This document shows, piece after piece, positions 47,392 to 58,286 of a DNA stretch of 64,000 bases. Positions within the stretch are counted from its first letter, which is position 1; every line of letters begins with the position of its first letter. Under the pieces are notes generated by a model. The model did no database searches. It saw only the letters and a list, made by a program, of their open reading frames with translations, and was not told where the DNA came from. The stretch lies in the NCBI GenBank assembly GCA_030704615.1, contig CM060733.1, positions 19,716,001-19,780,000 of the forward strand, read 5' to 3'. This stretch comes from Takakia lepidozioides. Taxonomy: Eukaryota; Streptophyta; Takakiopsida; Takakiales; Takakiaceae. A program made the translations under genes and the position numbers.

Positions 47392-49040
47392 TGTGCTTGG
47401 GAGGGTAGGAGAATCTTTCGGGTTGAGGTCCGCCATGACATTCTTGAGCAGGGAGGGGTCTTTCACCTTCACCTTGAGGATGACACACTCCACCATGTAA
47501 TGCCAGCCAATATGCTTGGCATGGTTCTGCTTGATGTACTCCCACCAGGCAAGAAGTCGGTGGTTCCCATCCCACACAAAAAACATTTTGTCCGACATAT
47601 GGCCGAAGTCTGGATCACCCTTCAGCATTGTCTCAAATTCATCATTGTAAATGTGTCAGTGGGTATCCCATGCTAACAATTCATCCGCAGTGGGTCCTCG
47701 AGTTTTGCCGTCTTCATTCCCAATGGAAACATAGAAGGCTGTCGAACCTAGACGATACCCTTCTTGAAATGCAAACTTGAGCTTATCGACATCTCCTGGA
47801 AGAGCCTGCCTGAGAATGGGAAGGGAGACCATGCGACAGAGTGGAATTCAAAGAGTCCGCTGGAATATCTTGCTGCCCAGAACTATGCCAATGCTATTTG
47901 TTGTCTCCTCCAACATTGTATCCGCTGCTCTTTGGAATTCCTCTGGAGACATTTTTGCAGGTGGCGGTAGGGGCTGAGCAGCTGGAGCATCCCCAACTGC
48001 AGCTGTACTCTGGGAATCTTTGCGGGCAATTCTTGCATTGTAGAGGCCTCCTCCGGGCCTGCAGTATTCTGAAGTTCTTCCTCAACGGTGGTGAAGTTCT
48101 ACTGCGAACGTTGAGCAGCAACACCTTCCTCCGCTGATAGATCGATAAAATCGGTCGATCTCGTTGCCTTTGCTGCAGCAGAGATGCCCCCAACATCACC
48201 TGCCTGGAAATCAAGCAGGAACTGGGCTTCAGCTCGTGGAATCGGTTTTGCGGGAGACTGCTCCGCCCTCCCCCTGATTGTCTTCTGCTTCTTGATTCTT
48301 GCAGGTGAAGGTGTCTACTGCATTTGAATGTGCACTGCACCCTTCTGCTTCACTCTCTTGGGGGGGGGGGGGGAACGGCTTGGTCCGGTTCATAAACCAG
48401 TTCAAGGACGGGCTGCTTCTTCTTCGTCTTTGCTGGAGAAGGGCCCGACCCCTGTTGACGATTCTCCATGACCTTCAAACGTGAGTCTTTCTCTGGGGTT
48501 TTGAACTGCAAAGACTTGTCTTTCCAAGCCGCGTCCTTGAAACACACAGGGCTAGGCCCAACATGAAGACCCGTGCTCATGGATCGGCTGGGTGTGCATG
48601 CTGCAGCTAGCTCCATGGATTCTTCCTACGGCTCTTCGGATTCCTGCAATCCCTCCACCACCTCCACCTTTCGAATTAGGCATGCAAACATCTTCTGCAT
48701 TCAAGGGTCCTATCATACAGTCTAAGAATTGCACAACAAAAATGAGGGAGGGTTTCGGTGCTCGATCAACTGTGCGCATCCTGATAGCACGGAGCTCTCA
48801 CTAGGTTGTCTGTGTTGCCTGCTGTTGCGAGATGACCATCTCGTCCTGAAGACGCATCTGCTTCCTCCCCTTCGGCATTGGGCCTACGTCCAAAGTACAA
48901 CTTGCGGAGCTTGCGACGATGTCTCTTCTCTGGTGCACGAACTTCCTCCCTCTCAGGTTGGAGCATAAGAAGAACACAGACACGGAAAATGGGCGAAGAG
49001 TGCAGATGGAAAGGGCGCGAGAGGGGTGACTGAGTAGACA
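47391..49040 (-). pseudogene. ParB-like domain gene remnant
   Basis: The best-preserved part lies at about 47820-47390 on the minus strand: ALPGDVDKLKFAFQEGYRL, then a region ending DKMFFVWDGNHRLLAWWEYI. The D-G-N-H-R-L core with its hydrophobic approach resembles the ParB/Srx nucleotide-binding motif (vDGxHRlxA). In phages and bacterial mobile elements such domains are often fused to DNA methyltransferases, which is notable given the methyltransferase remnant at 8.5-10.0 kb. Upstream pieces are Lys/Pro-rich and basic (RKLRKLYFGRRPNAEG near 48.9 kb; SPAKTKKKQPVLEL near 48.4 kb; QFLLDFQAGDVGGI near 48.2 kb). Damage: an in-frame TGA near 47650, frameshifts and a poly-G run at 48361. The motif could belong to another fold; profile comparison would decide. 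Confidence 0.5.
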
Positions 49041-49225
49041 CGACAAATGAAAATGAAACGGCGGTGATGCACCACTTGAGTTCGAAAGGCTGGGATGGAA
49101 GTATCTCCTTGTGGACTATGCGTCGTTACAAAATTCGAATCGTCAAAGGTACGCCTGCCGTCCGCCAAACAAACATCATTAACCAACGGTCAGGCCGCGC
49201 AGCCAGCATGAGTGCAAACATCAAA

Positions 49226-49850
49226 ATGCGGAGCCGCATTTCCGTTGGTCCACGTGTTCACATATCATAGCATTTGCGTCCCAACGTCTCATGAGTTAGA
49301 GTGAAAACGGAAATGTGGCGCCGCATTTCCGTTAAGGCAACTTTGAGTTACATCCCGAACGGAAATGTGGTTTCATGCCTAACATGCAAAACGGAAATGC
49401 GGCGCCGCATTTCCGTTCTGGAAAGTCGGAAGGTACGACTCGGACGGAAATGCGATGCCGCATTTCAGTTGCAGTGTTTTATGATTTACAATCAGAAAGG
49501 ATATGCGGCACCGCATTTCCATTCCACTGTTACATACCTTACTTGTTGGACGGAAATGCGGCACCGCATTTCCGTTCTGGAGAGTATAAAGGTTTCCCAT
49601 GGATGGAAATGTGGTGCCGCATTTCTGTCTTACTGCTACATGCCTGAGATGCAAAACGGAAATGCGGCGCTGCATTTCAGTTCTTGAAAGTCAGAAGGTA
49701 CGACTCGGACGGAAATGCGGTGCCACATTTCAATTGCAGTGTTTCATGATTTACAATCAGAAAGCATATGCGGCACCGCATTTCCGTTCCACTATTACAT
49801 ACCTTACTTGTTGGACGGAAATGCGGCACCACATTTCCGTTTTCGACATA
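49226..49850. repeat. Array of AAATGCGGCRCCGCATTT palindromes with higher-order structure
   Basis: About ten palindromic units (consensus GGAAATGCGGCRCCGCATTTCCG) are spaced about 53 bp apart. Spacers are not random: the one reading GTCGGAAGGTACGACTCGG near 49421 returns near 49691, and the following spacers return in the same order, giving a higher-order repeat of about 270 bp (five units). The array sits between the ParB-like gene (minus) and the gene starting near 50.05 kb (plus), in a likely divergent promoter region. Proteins read from it on either strand (CRISV, NAAPHF) are repeat artefacts. Confidence 0.93.
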
Positions 49851-50047
49851 ATCATCCATTTCCGTACATAAATCCATTTATATCATCCATATTTGGCGAA
49901 TTCATCCCTAATTTATTTTTCATTTGGAGAAATTTGGCGATTTCATCCATGAAAAAACAGGGAATTTGTGACATAACCTTCATTTTATTTTTATTTTTTC
50001 TGAGGTCGAAATTTGGCGAAAAATCGCCAGCAAAAAAAACGCTACCC

Positions 50048-50769
50048 TGTAGTGGATGCGTGGCTCAACCGCATGACTTGGTGGTTCCAGGTAATTCAAG
50101 GTACTTCCCCCAATTTGTTTTGCTGGAATGAATTTCATGAATTGCTACGTGACAATGCATGTTGAAAACGCAGGTAATGACAAATGCGAAGGAGCAAGTC
50201 ATAATGCATACAAATTCGTTTGGCTTGTATGTGAAATGGGATGGAACACAGACATTGGAAGACTACGTAACACGTTTCAGATGTGCGTACAATGACAACC
50301 TCTTTGCCAGGGAGCTGCAGACAACAAGAAGGAGCGTGGAGTTTACACATCAGGAGGGGGCGGGAAAAGCTGCAATGCGAATTGTATACAGGTGAAGCCC
50401 AGCTCCCGTTGTATGCAAAAGCTGGGTTATGAGGTTTGCCTGGGAAATGCGGCACCGCATTCGTACTTTACGTTTTCAGTTGCACTCTGCGAATACATTG
50501 GTCATAACTTGTACTCACGCATGCTGACTTTCTTGCAGGTATATAAAATATGTGCTTCTCAAGACAGGGGCCCCGACTCAAGAACCCCCGTTCTTCATGG
50601 CTTGGACCGTGGCGGGCCCAAGTTGTGTCTACACACCAGAGACGCAGAAACAATGACATGCCGCGCATCTCATTGGATGCCCGTGGTACCTGGACATGTC
50701 TAGTGGATTTGTTGACGAATCAGAGAAAGATCTACACACGAAAGCAGAGGAGAAGAGAAAGGAAAGATG
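50048..50769 (+). pseudogene. Unidentified spliced gene remnant (element-type)
   Basis: Three exon-like pieces: one ending WLNRMTWWFQ before GTAATT near 50091; 50174-50391 (MTNAKEQVIMHTNSFGLYVK onward, ending AAMRIVYR); and one from 50540 (YIKYVLLKTGAPTQEPPFFM). The intron between the last two contains an AATGCGGCACCGCATT palindrome near 50446. A TGA follows at about 50653, and later codons are Lys/Glu-rich (KDLHTKAEEKRKER). I recognise no family. The end of this remnant runs straight into the hAT C-terminal region near 50770. Its Lys/Glu-rich end could in principle continue into the Lys-rich start of the methyltransferase remnant at 8535, which would make both one gene. Confidence 0.45.
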
Positions 50770-52042
50770 TATCCCTGCTAGGCCTGAGTCGAGCTGGAGC
50801 AAGAACATTGGCTCCCATTGCGAAGCGTATTCTTGCTCGAGTGTGCTCTGCCTCATCTTGCGAACGCAATTGGAGCAGTTACTCATTTATTCACAACAAG
50901 ATTCGCAACAGGTTGAATCCCGCGAGGGTTGACAAATTGGTGTATGTGTATATCAATTGCCGACTGCTACGTGAGAGGACAGCAGATGATGCTGCAGCAT
51001 GGTATAAGAAGAATTTGCATTCCGAAGACTCTGCTTTTGAGGCTGATTCGATGAGTGACGATACTGAGCCTCAAAGAGAATCATTTCAGAGAGAGAATCA
51101 TTTGCCTCCGATAGTGAAGATGAATCCGATGATGCTCCCGAAAATACGTATGACCCGTTTACATTCACAAAGGATAATGCTTATATCCAGCCGACCTTTG
51201 ATAACCTTCTTGAAGAAATGCGTATCGCAGATGAAGATGAAACTGCAATTGTGTCATCCCCAGAACATGGTCCTCAAAATGAAGTTGGGGTCGACCTTCG
51301 TTCCCCACTACACGCTGAAGCCACCGGTAGTGCCCCAATGGAGCTTAGGGGTGATGTATTGCCAGGACCGATCGATGTACGCAACCCTGTTCATACAAAC
51401 GATGGTGTCGAACCCATTGTACAGTCGAAGGGACGGGATCATGCCTCACCAATACGACCAGCTCCACCACAATACCAAAACCGATCCAGCTCCCCATCAA
51501 CACAACGGGCATTAAGGAGCAACAGGGTTGATCTGTTTTTCACACGCATGCATCATTCTGCTGCATTGGACCAGGTGGAAGTTGAAGCCTCGGATGAGGA
51601 CAACCTGCCACTACAATTTCACCTTAACCGACGTGTTGCGCAGCAGACCCGTGGTTCCTCACATGTCGAACCATCTAATGTCGGTCTTTCTCGGGCAGTC
51701 CCCCCTCCGATACCTCTTTCGAAACCACCTTCGATTGCGTCCCAAGTCCATAAACGACAGAGAATAGTCCAACCTTTTGTAGGCGATCGGCCCACAAACA
51801 GGTCAGATACCGTGGATGATATTCAAGACCGGAGTGGGAGTCGACCTCAGAGAGAACTAAATGTGGTTCGAGATCGTTTGCAGATTCAAAGGCCTGGATA
51901 TATGAGGTCGGATAGGGAGAACGATTCCAGCACTGATCATGGCAACGGTGGTAAAGTCGAGGGTGACCCGGATTTTCAACCCATCGGAGCATTAGGATTA
52001 GGATCTTCTTCGTCTCGCCGTCGAAGCAATAGAAGGAATTGA
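50770..52042 (+). pseudogene. hAT transposase, C-terminal dimerisation region and long tail (broken)
   Basis: Begins RAGARTLAPIAKRIL, then the hallmark hATC block SASSCERNWSSYSFIH and NKIRNRLNPARVDKLVYVYI. This is the dimerisation region that is missing from the transposase part ending at 8534. Together the two parts account for one complete hAT transposase in the expected order and on the same strand. After KKNLHSED there is an acidic segment, then a frameshift near 51100, then a long low-complexity tail rich in Ser, Arg, Pro and Asp, ending SSSSRRRSNRRN at 52042. A tail of this length is unusual for hAT proteins. The downstream AATAAAA near 52160 could be a poly(A) signal. Confidence 0.85.
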
Positions 52043-52319
52043 AGCAAAATAGCTGTAGGCATGCATCAGCACTTTTTAGTGGACATGTTTATATTTATGT
52101 ACTGAAGTAATACCAATGTGATCATTGTCACTATGAGTATTTGTATTGTTGTTGTGTATGTGTTGGAAAATAAAAGATGTTGCCCATGTGTATACCAGCC
52201 AAAATGTCGGCCAAAGGCACCGTCACTTGCTCATGTTTGTATTCGGTGATTTGCTTGTGGAATGAAGAACAATTGTGTTATTCTTCCAACTGTGCATTCA
52301 TTTTTATTAAAATGGAGGT

Positions 52320-53680
52320 ACTTCGAAGGTGGCGGTCGCTTCTACGAGGTCTGCCCTGCGTGTGGAGCGAGGAATGAGGAGGGGGGAAAGATATACATGG
52401 CGGTCGCTTTTATTTTATTTATTTTGGAAATAAAGCGACCGCCATTACTAGCGGTCGCTTTTAGTTTAATTGTTTTGGAAATGAAGCGACCGCCATTACT
52501 GGTGGTCACTTTTATTTTAATTATTTTGGAAATGAAGCGACCGCCGTTACTGGCAGTCATTTTTTTATTTTTCTGGAGCAAAATGGAGCGACCGCCATTT
52601 ATGGCGGTCGCTTTTATTTTAATTATTTTGAAAATAAAAATGGAGCGACCGCCAAGGTGGTCGCTTCTACGAAGTGTGCCCTGCGCATGGAGCGAGGAGT
52701 GAGGCGGGGGGAGGGGGGCATATAAGCTACGGCCCATTCTCCCCTCACTTCCGGTCGCTTGAAGTTTTTTTTTGTTTTTATAAATGCAGCAACCACCATT
52801 GTTGGCGGTCGTTTTTTTTCTTTTTGGCGAAATGGAGTGACCGCCATTTGTGGCGGTCGTTTTTTCTTTGTTTTTAAATGGAGCGACCGCCATGGTGGCG
52901 GTCGCTTTTACGAGGTCTGCCCTGCGCGTGGAGCGAGGAATGAGGCAGGGGGAGGGGGGGGGGGGGGGGGGGCATATAAGCCCCCAGTCATTCTCTCCTC
53001 ACTTCCATTACTGGCAGTTTTTGTTTTTACAAAATGCAGCGACCGCCATTTCTGGCGGTCGTTGTAATGGTTATTTTTTAAAATGCAGCGACCGCCGTTA
53101 TTGGCGGTCGTTTTTTTGTTTCTTGGAGGAAAATGGAGCGACCGCCATTTGTGGCGGTCGCATTTATTTTAATTATTTTGAAAATAAAATGAAACGACCG
53201 CCATTACTGACGATTGATTTTACTTAAATATTTTTTTAAATCAAGCGACCGCTATGACTGGCGGTCGCTTTTATTTTAATTGTCTTGAAAATCAAGCGAC
53301 TGCCATTGTTGGCGGTCGCTTTTATTTTAAAATGTTTTGAAAATGAAGCGACCACCTATGTTGGCGGTCGCTTATTTATTTTAAAGTTTTTGAAAATGAA
53401 GCGACTGCCTATGTTGGCGGTCGCTTATTTATTCTAAATGTTTTGAAAATGAAGCGACCGCCTATGTTGGCGGTTGCTTATTTATTTTAAATTTTTTGAA
53501 AATGAAGCGACTGTCTATGTTGGCGGTCGCTTATTTATTTTATTTCCGGATAATGGAGCGACCGCCTGTTCTGGCGGTCGCTTCTTTTTTTTTCCCTCGG
53601 AAAATGGAGCGACCGCCAGTTCTGGCGGTCGCTTATTTTTTTATTTTCCGAAAAAAAAATTCTTGGTAGTCATTTTTAGA
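52320..53680. repeat. Middle array of GCGACCGCC palindromes
   Basis: The same palindrome family as at the two ends of the giant element, with spacers such as TTTTATTTTAATTATTTTGG. The promoter-like modules listed separately lie within it. It lies between the hAT C-terminal part and the RING-finger gene. Spacing is about 50-75 bp; later units (53200-53520) are nearly uniform (AATGAAGCGACCGCCTATGTTGGCGGTC type). Open frames across it are artefacts. Confidence 0.92.
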
Positions 53681-53760
53681 ATATTTGCCCTGCACGTGGC
53701 CCGAGGAATGGGGGGGGGGGATATAAGCCAAGGGAAGCTTATTCTCCCCTCACTTCCTCT
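52346..53760 (+). promoter_or_regulatory. Four repeated TATA-containing promoter-like modules
   Basis: A module reading CTGCCCTGCGCGTGGAGCGA, then GGAATGAGG, a poly-G tract, CATATAAG, and ending CTCCCCTCACTTCC occurs at about 52346 (incomplete, GATATACA instead of TATAAG), 52671-52757 (TATAAG at 52721), 52912-53006 (TATAAG at 52975) and 53681-53758 (TATAAG at 53722). All point to the RING gene that starts near 54043. Spacing and order suggest duplication of a core promoter together with neighbouring palindromes. The element's transposase gene has a similar TATA/CTCACTTC arrangement at 6465. Confidence 0.6.
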
Positions 53761-54042
53761 CCACACAACTTCTGTGTGCGTGACATTTCATTATTCCACG
53801 ACACGTAGTCACGTGGAGAAGGAGGCCATTGGTTGGGTGGGGGGTATTTTTTGTCGCGATTTCTATAAGGTCGTTGCAGAATGCTCCCATAGGCCCTCCT
53901 CTGGTTTCCAGGATCATTTTATTCTACAAAATTAGCTTTTAGGAACTATTTTGACACCTACTCAAACCTACTTAACTGGGGGAGGGTTTAGAGTTACGTC
54001 TTTTTAGAAAAACCTCGTTTAGTGTTGTTTCGATTGTTGCAG

Positions 54043-55659
54043 AATGACAAAGGGTCAAGATGATGACCGTCATGGAAGAGATGACCCCAATGAACATGGA
54101 CCGCCCCCTAAGAAAATTCAAGGCAAGACTTGAATTGGGAAGTATATGGTGACCCTAGCATACTAGCAGAAGAGGGCTGGGACGATGTTCCGGAAGAGTT
54201 CCGGTGGCCGATGGCGAGATGCAAAAAATTCGTGAAATGGTACCACATCAATTGATTGTGACCTTTGGATAGGCATGACGTGCAAACCCGAAACAATTAC
54301 GCAGAGTCCATGTCTTGCACGAACTTGCATTTCCAGCATAGGGCGAATGAGGTGCATTGCACATTGTGGGGTCAACCTCTCTTAAAAGGTCAAATCCTGT
54401 ACATCTTGGCAGCCATGTTGTACGTGGAGATCATACTCTTGCGTCCAGTGAATTGACAAACTGCTAGTAGGAGGAACGCAAGGTTGCTATACGATTTGGA
54501 GTACATCCCGGACATGTTCGGAATACAACCGGTTGCACCGTTAAAGGAACAACTGGCGGAAAGAAACCAACGAATCAGGACCCTGCAGGACCGACTAGAC
54601 TGACAAACACTGCGCATAGCCGAGTTGGAAGCTACATTGCAAGACATGCCTCCAAACAATGAAGGCACTGTTGTCCACAATGATGATCGAAAAAACGTCA
54701 TGGACATGGACACGGAGTTTGCGATGCCCCATCGCAGTATTGACCTCATCATTCAGGAAATTACGGACGTTCTTGACCCTGTGGCCGATGAAACCATGGT
54801 TGAGGAACAACGAATTACGGATGGGAGAAGGAGGAAAGGAAAAGAACCAGTACTGGAAACCGGGGAATGCTCGAGGGTCGCCATTCAATCGGAGATGAAC
54901 CCGATATTAGATGTCGACCGCGTTACAAAGGAGCGGGACATTGTCATGGCAATTGCATGGCGCTTGTCCAAAACGCTGGAGATTCAGGCACGGGTCCCAT
55001 TGACTGGTGATTGGGAGAATTGGGTACAATGGGCGACCCATTTGGCCTCCAGAGAAGCACGGGTAGAGCGGGCACTGTCAGGCTTGCAACGTGTCGCACG
55101 CATGTCGAACCGTAGCGTGGATAGCATTTATGCCAACATGCAAATGTATAACGACCTCTGCATCGCATCAAGCGTGTTCGCCGGGTATACCAATTAGGCA
55201 GATGTGGATTCTATGTTCGATCGATGTGAGCACATAATTTCGGGGTCGAATAGAAGCATAAACTGGGAATTGGAGATAGAGGAATAGTGGGACACCACAA
55301 CAAGGATGACCAGCCTCATCAAACCGGCCCAGATGGAGGAGATACAATGAGGCGTTTTGCCGTCATGGATATCAAATGACACAGTTTGTTCGATGTGTAG
55401 GAATCCATACGGCCCAGAGGGATGTCATGTGCTTGGATCATGTGGACATATGTTCCATCTCATATGTCTTATCCCGCAAGCCCTGCGGACGAGCGCTTGC
55501 CCAGAATGTCGTACATCAATCCATCGCCGTTTCTATGAGTCGGTGGGCTTGGAGGATCGGATGCCCATAGATTTTGAATACAATCGACACACCCCCCTAT
55601 TGGATGGGCTACCATATACATTTCTCCACAAAAAGAGCTTCAAATGGCATACCATGTAA
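54043..55659 (+). pseudogene. RING-H2 finger protein with coiled coil (nonsense-riddled)
   Basis: From about 54136 one frame can be followed for some 500 codons, interrupted by TGA or TAG near 54255, 54261, 54454, 54601, 55195, 55285 and 55348. Visible parts: WDDVPEEFRWPMARCKKFVK; a probable coiled coil (LAERNQRIRTLQDRLD); an acidic region with a basic RRRKGK; a helical part (WENWVQWATHLASREARVER); and a C-terminal RING-H2 finger CSMC-x-CGHMFHLIC-x-CPEC (C3H2C3). RING fingers usually act as ubiquitin ligases. At least some of these stops fit C-to-T change of CGA or CAG. Upstream codons 54043-54129 (MTKGQDDDRHGRDD) may be the true start in another frame. It belongs to the outer element. Confidence 0.65.
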
Positions 55660-56830
55660 CAGGTCCCAGTATAATCGAAGACGAAACCCCATTCATTCAA
55701 TGGGCGATTGAATGGTTGCCCATCCAAATGATTTTTGTTTGCTTTCAATCTTTACCACTATGTTCAACATACCATGTATCAGATCCTGAATTAATATCAG
55801 ATCAATCGAAATTCATTCAATGGCTCAACGGATGGTTGGCCATTGAAATGATTTTGGTTCGCTTTGAGACTTGGCCACTATGTTCAATGTGCCATGTAAG
55901 AGGCCCCAGAGTAATATGAGATCAATCGAAATTCGTTCGATGGGCCAACAGATGGTTGCCCATCCAAATTATTTTCGTTCGCTTTGAAACTTGGCCAGTG
56001 TGTTCAATGTACCATATGATACGTCCCAGTATAATACGAGATCAATCGAAAATCGTTCAATTGTCCAATGAGGCGTTAACTTGTCATCTGGTTTTTGTTC
56101 AATGCGAAAAAGAAATCTTGCAATGCGTGCACGACTATTGCACCCATTGAACGGATGTGGTTGAAGCCCTTTTTTTGCCCGCATGTGCTTGAACATGTGT
56201 GCCACACATGTGCGGAGACACAACAGACGAATAAATCATTTGCCTCCCCATCAACGCACTCCCCCCTCAAGTCATTCCACAATTTAATTGAATTTAAATT
56301 TATTTTAAGCCAATAAATAGGTTTGACTGCCTTTCAGTGGGGGTTTCTGGCACGTATCGATTTTGTTTTTGGCTCAATTTTGTTCTGCGGCTTTCAGCAT
56401 CCCACGACTATTCCCCTGCCAAAATTTGGACCAATCAAAAATGCCCCCAAAAAAGGTGGTCTCTTCGCTCACTATTGTAGAACTCTCTATAAAAAGTGCA
56501 TGAAGTAGAACACAAATCAAGTTTGGAACAGGGGAGAAACTGTGGATTTGGGTCCAAACGAATTTTGATTGCTCCCAAATTTGGCACGCATGTTGCATAT
56601 GGCTACATTACACGCCCCATCCAAGAACGGAATGAAAAAAAAATCGTGAGCACGCGAAACACAGTCCAACAGGTCCCAAAGCAATAGCAGCTCCAACATA
56701 ATACATTCAACGGGTGAACGGATGGTTGCCCATCCAAATCATTTTTGTTAGCTTCCAAACTTTGCCAGCACGTTTGAGACACCGTCTCACAGGTCCTCTG
56801 ATACGTCCCAGTGTAATATGAGATCAATCG
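55649..56830. repeat. 120-bp tandem repeat, four adjacent units plus a separated fifth
   Basis: Units start at 55649, 55769, 55889 and 56009 (ATACCATGTAACAGGTCCCA type), exactly 120 bp apart, with internal marker TGGTTGCCCATCCAAAT. The fourth decays after about 85 bp. A further diverged copy lies at about 56665-56830. The first unit overlaps the end of the RING frame, so the repeat probably grew from the 3' untranslated part of that gene. I see no gene from 56100 to 56660. Confidence 0.88.
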
Positions 56831-57563
56831 AAATTACTTTGTGCTTTGAGAACTTTGTGGGTATGTTTGTATAAAGATCATAGATTTTGCGAAATGATTA
56901 TGAAATACGCAGGGACCAGGCGAAATTTGTTTGGAAGACGACCGTTCGTAACTTATTCGCGACTTGAAAGCACAAACACAAATAATCCGTGCAAACAATC
57001 TCAAGAATCATATGTACTGCAAGGTGTTTCATACTGCCGATGTTCATGTAGCTGAATTATTTAGGAATCGTTTTGCTACTCCCATGCCAACAACATCAGG
57101 TCCACTGCGACTGCCATATTCCGAATTCCGTATCAGCCACCACGGACATGAAACCAGGAACTTCACACAAAATCTCCAATTCATTCAATTTATGGTGGGC
57201 CATGGCTGCAGCCTGCAAGCTGGCCGGGGTGGCTGATACGTCTGTTTGAACATGACAGTCTCAGAGGACGTTGGCATGGGAATAGTAAAAAGAGTACTAC
57301 AGAATTCAGCTAGAGGAACAACAATAGCATAAAACACCTTACCGTAAATATGATTATTGACATTGGTATAAAAGAACCATTGTATCGCCATAAATCTCAT
57401 ATCTACGAGACTATGGTCTACTCCGTCATATATTCGGCTCAGGCCAATTGAATGGCTTGCCCATGAACCGAAGTACTACATGGGCTAATGTGACTATCTC
57501 ATTCTTGTTGTTGTCGTACAACCTTTGTAGCATTGAATGCCAACAACCTCCCGTAAATTGGTC
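56831..57563. other. Gap between tandem repeat and kinase-like gene
   Basis: TCATTCTTGTTGTTGTCGTAC and other simple words occur, but there is no recognisable domain on either strand. Confidence 0.35.
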
Positions 57564-58286
57564 CTAGAATATACTTTGATCATAATGAATGCCGCCATTT
57601 ATTCGTACCGCTATCTTCCCAACGGCAAAGGCCTCCGACGTCATGTCCTGGGGGGGGGGCCTGACATTCGTATTGAAAACCGATGCAAAATATTTTTCCA
57701 CCCACCATCTTTTTGCGAGTTCCCGGTCCAGCTTGTCTTGGTTTTCAAACTGGTACGGCGAGGCTTTGCGTATGCCCAATGGGGTAGCTAAGCCCCAATC
57801 ACATACCCCAATCTTGATCTCCTTGGTGCCATCTGGAAAATGCAACAAGATGTTGTCGGGGGACAAGTCGTTGTGCATGACACCGTTCTTGTGGACAACA
57901 TCCATGATGCACACCAGTGCCCATGCAAGTTTACTGCGCACTTTCCGCGTGGCGTCTTTTGCCCTGCTTTGGATCCACCTATTGAACTTCGGCTTGTCCC
58001 TGTCCGCCGTCCACTTAGCCCCTGCCAAAGCGTTTGTCATTTTCCTCTCCATATTTTGCTGAAAAATCTGAAACCCCTTCCATCCATGCCTAACATAAGC
58101 ACTCTCCAGCCTCATCATGTCTCTACCCTTGAAATAATCCACTACCACTTCTTTCACCCTATCCAAGGCATCCGGTCTCGGGTAGTCTGGCTTGTTGACC
58201 AGACTATCCCGCTCGTAGGCACGTTTTCTCTTCCTCCGCCACCCAGACGACCCCGCCCCAGAACTTGAATCCACAACCTCCGACAT
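57564..58286 (-). CDS. Kinase-like protein of the outer element (C-lobe only)
   Basis: A 240-residue frame with a basic, Ser-rich N-terminus (GWRRKRKRAYE, a possible nuclear signal), a long helical region, then a kinase C-lobe: GVMHNDLSPDNILLHF (catalytic loop with HND for HRD, Lys replaced by Ser) and IGVCDWGLAT (DWG for DFG). No glycine loop or catalytic Lys of an N-lobe is visible in this frame, so it may be inactive, truncated or a pseudokinase. The frame is open up to 57564, but the last 20 or so codons past a poly-G run at 57650 may be out of frame. A TATATAAA lies upstream near 58605 on this strand, and beyond it the right palindrome array. Confidence 0.6.
   Translation of the reverse strand: MSEVVDSSSGAGSSGWRRKRKRAYERDSLVNKPDYPRPDALDRVKEVVVDYFKGRDMMRLESAYVRHGWKGFQIFQQNMERKMTNALAGAKWTADRDKPKFNRWIQSRAKDATRKVRSKLAWALVCIMDVVHKNGVMHNDLSPDNILLHFPDGTKEIKIGVCDWGLATPLGIRKASPYQFENQDKLDRELAKRWWVEKYFASVFNTNVRPPPQDMTSEAFAVGKIAVRINGGIHYDQSIF

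Noticed and set aside
49301-49877. Overlapping frames encoding CRISV and NAAPHF repeats
   Set aside because: Direct translations of the AAATGCGGCRCCGCATTT array; they occur on both strands.
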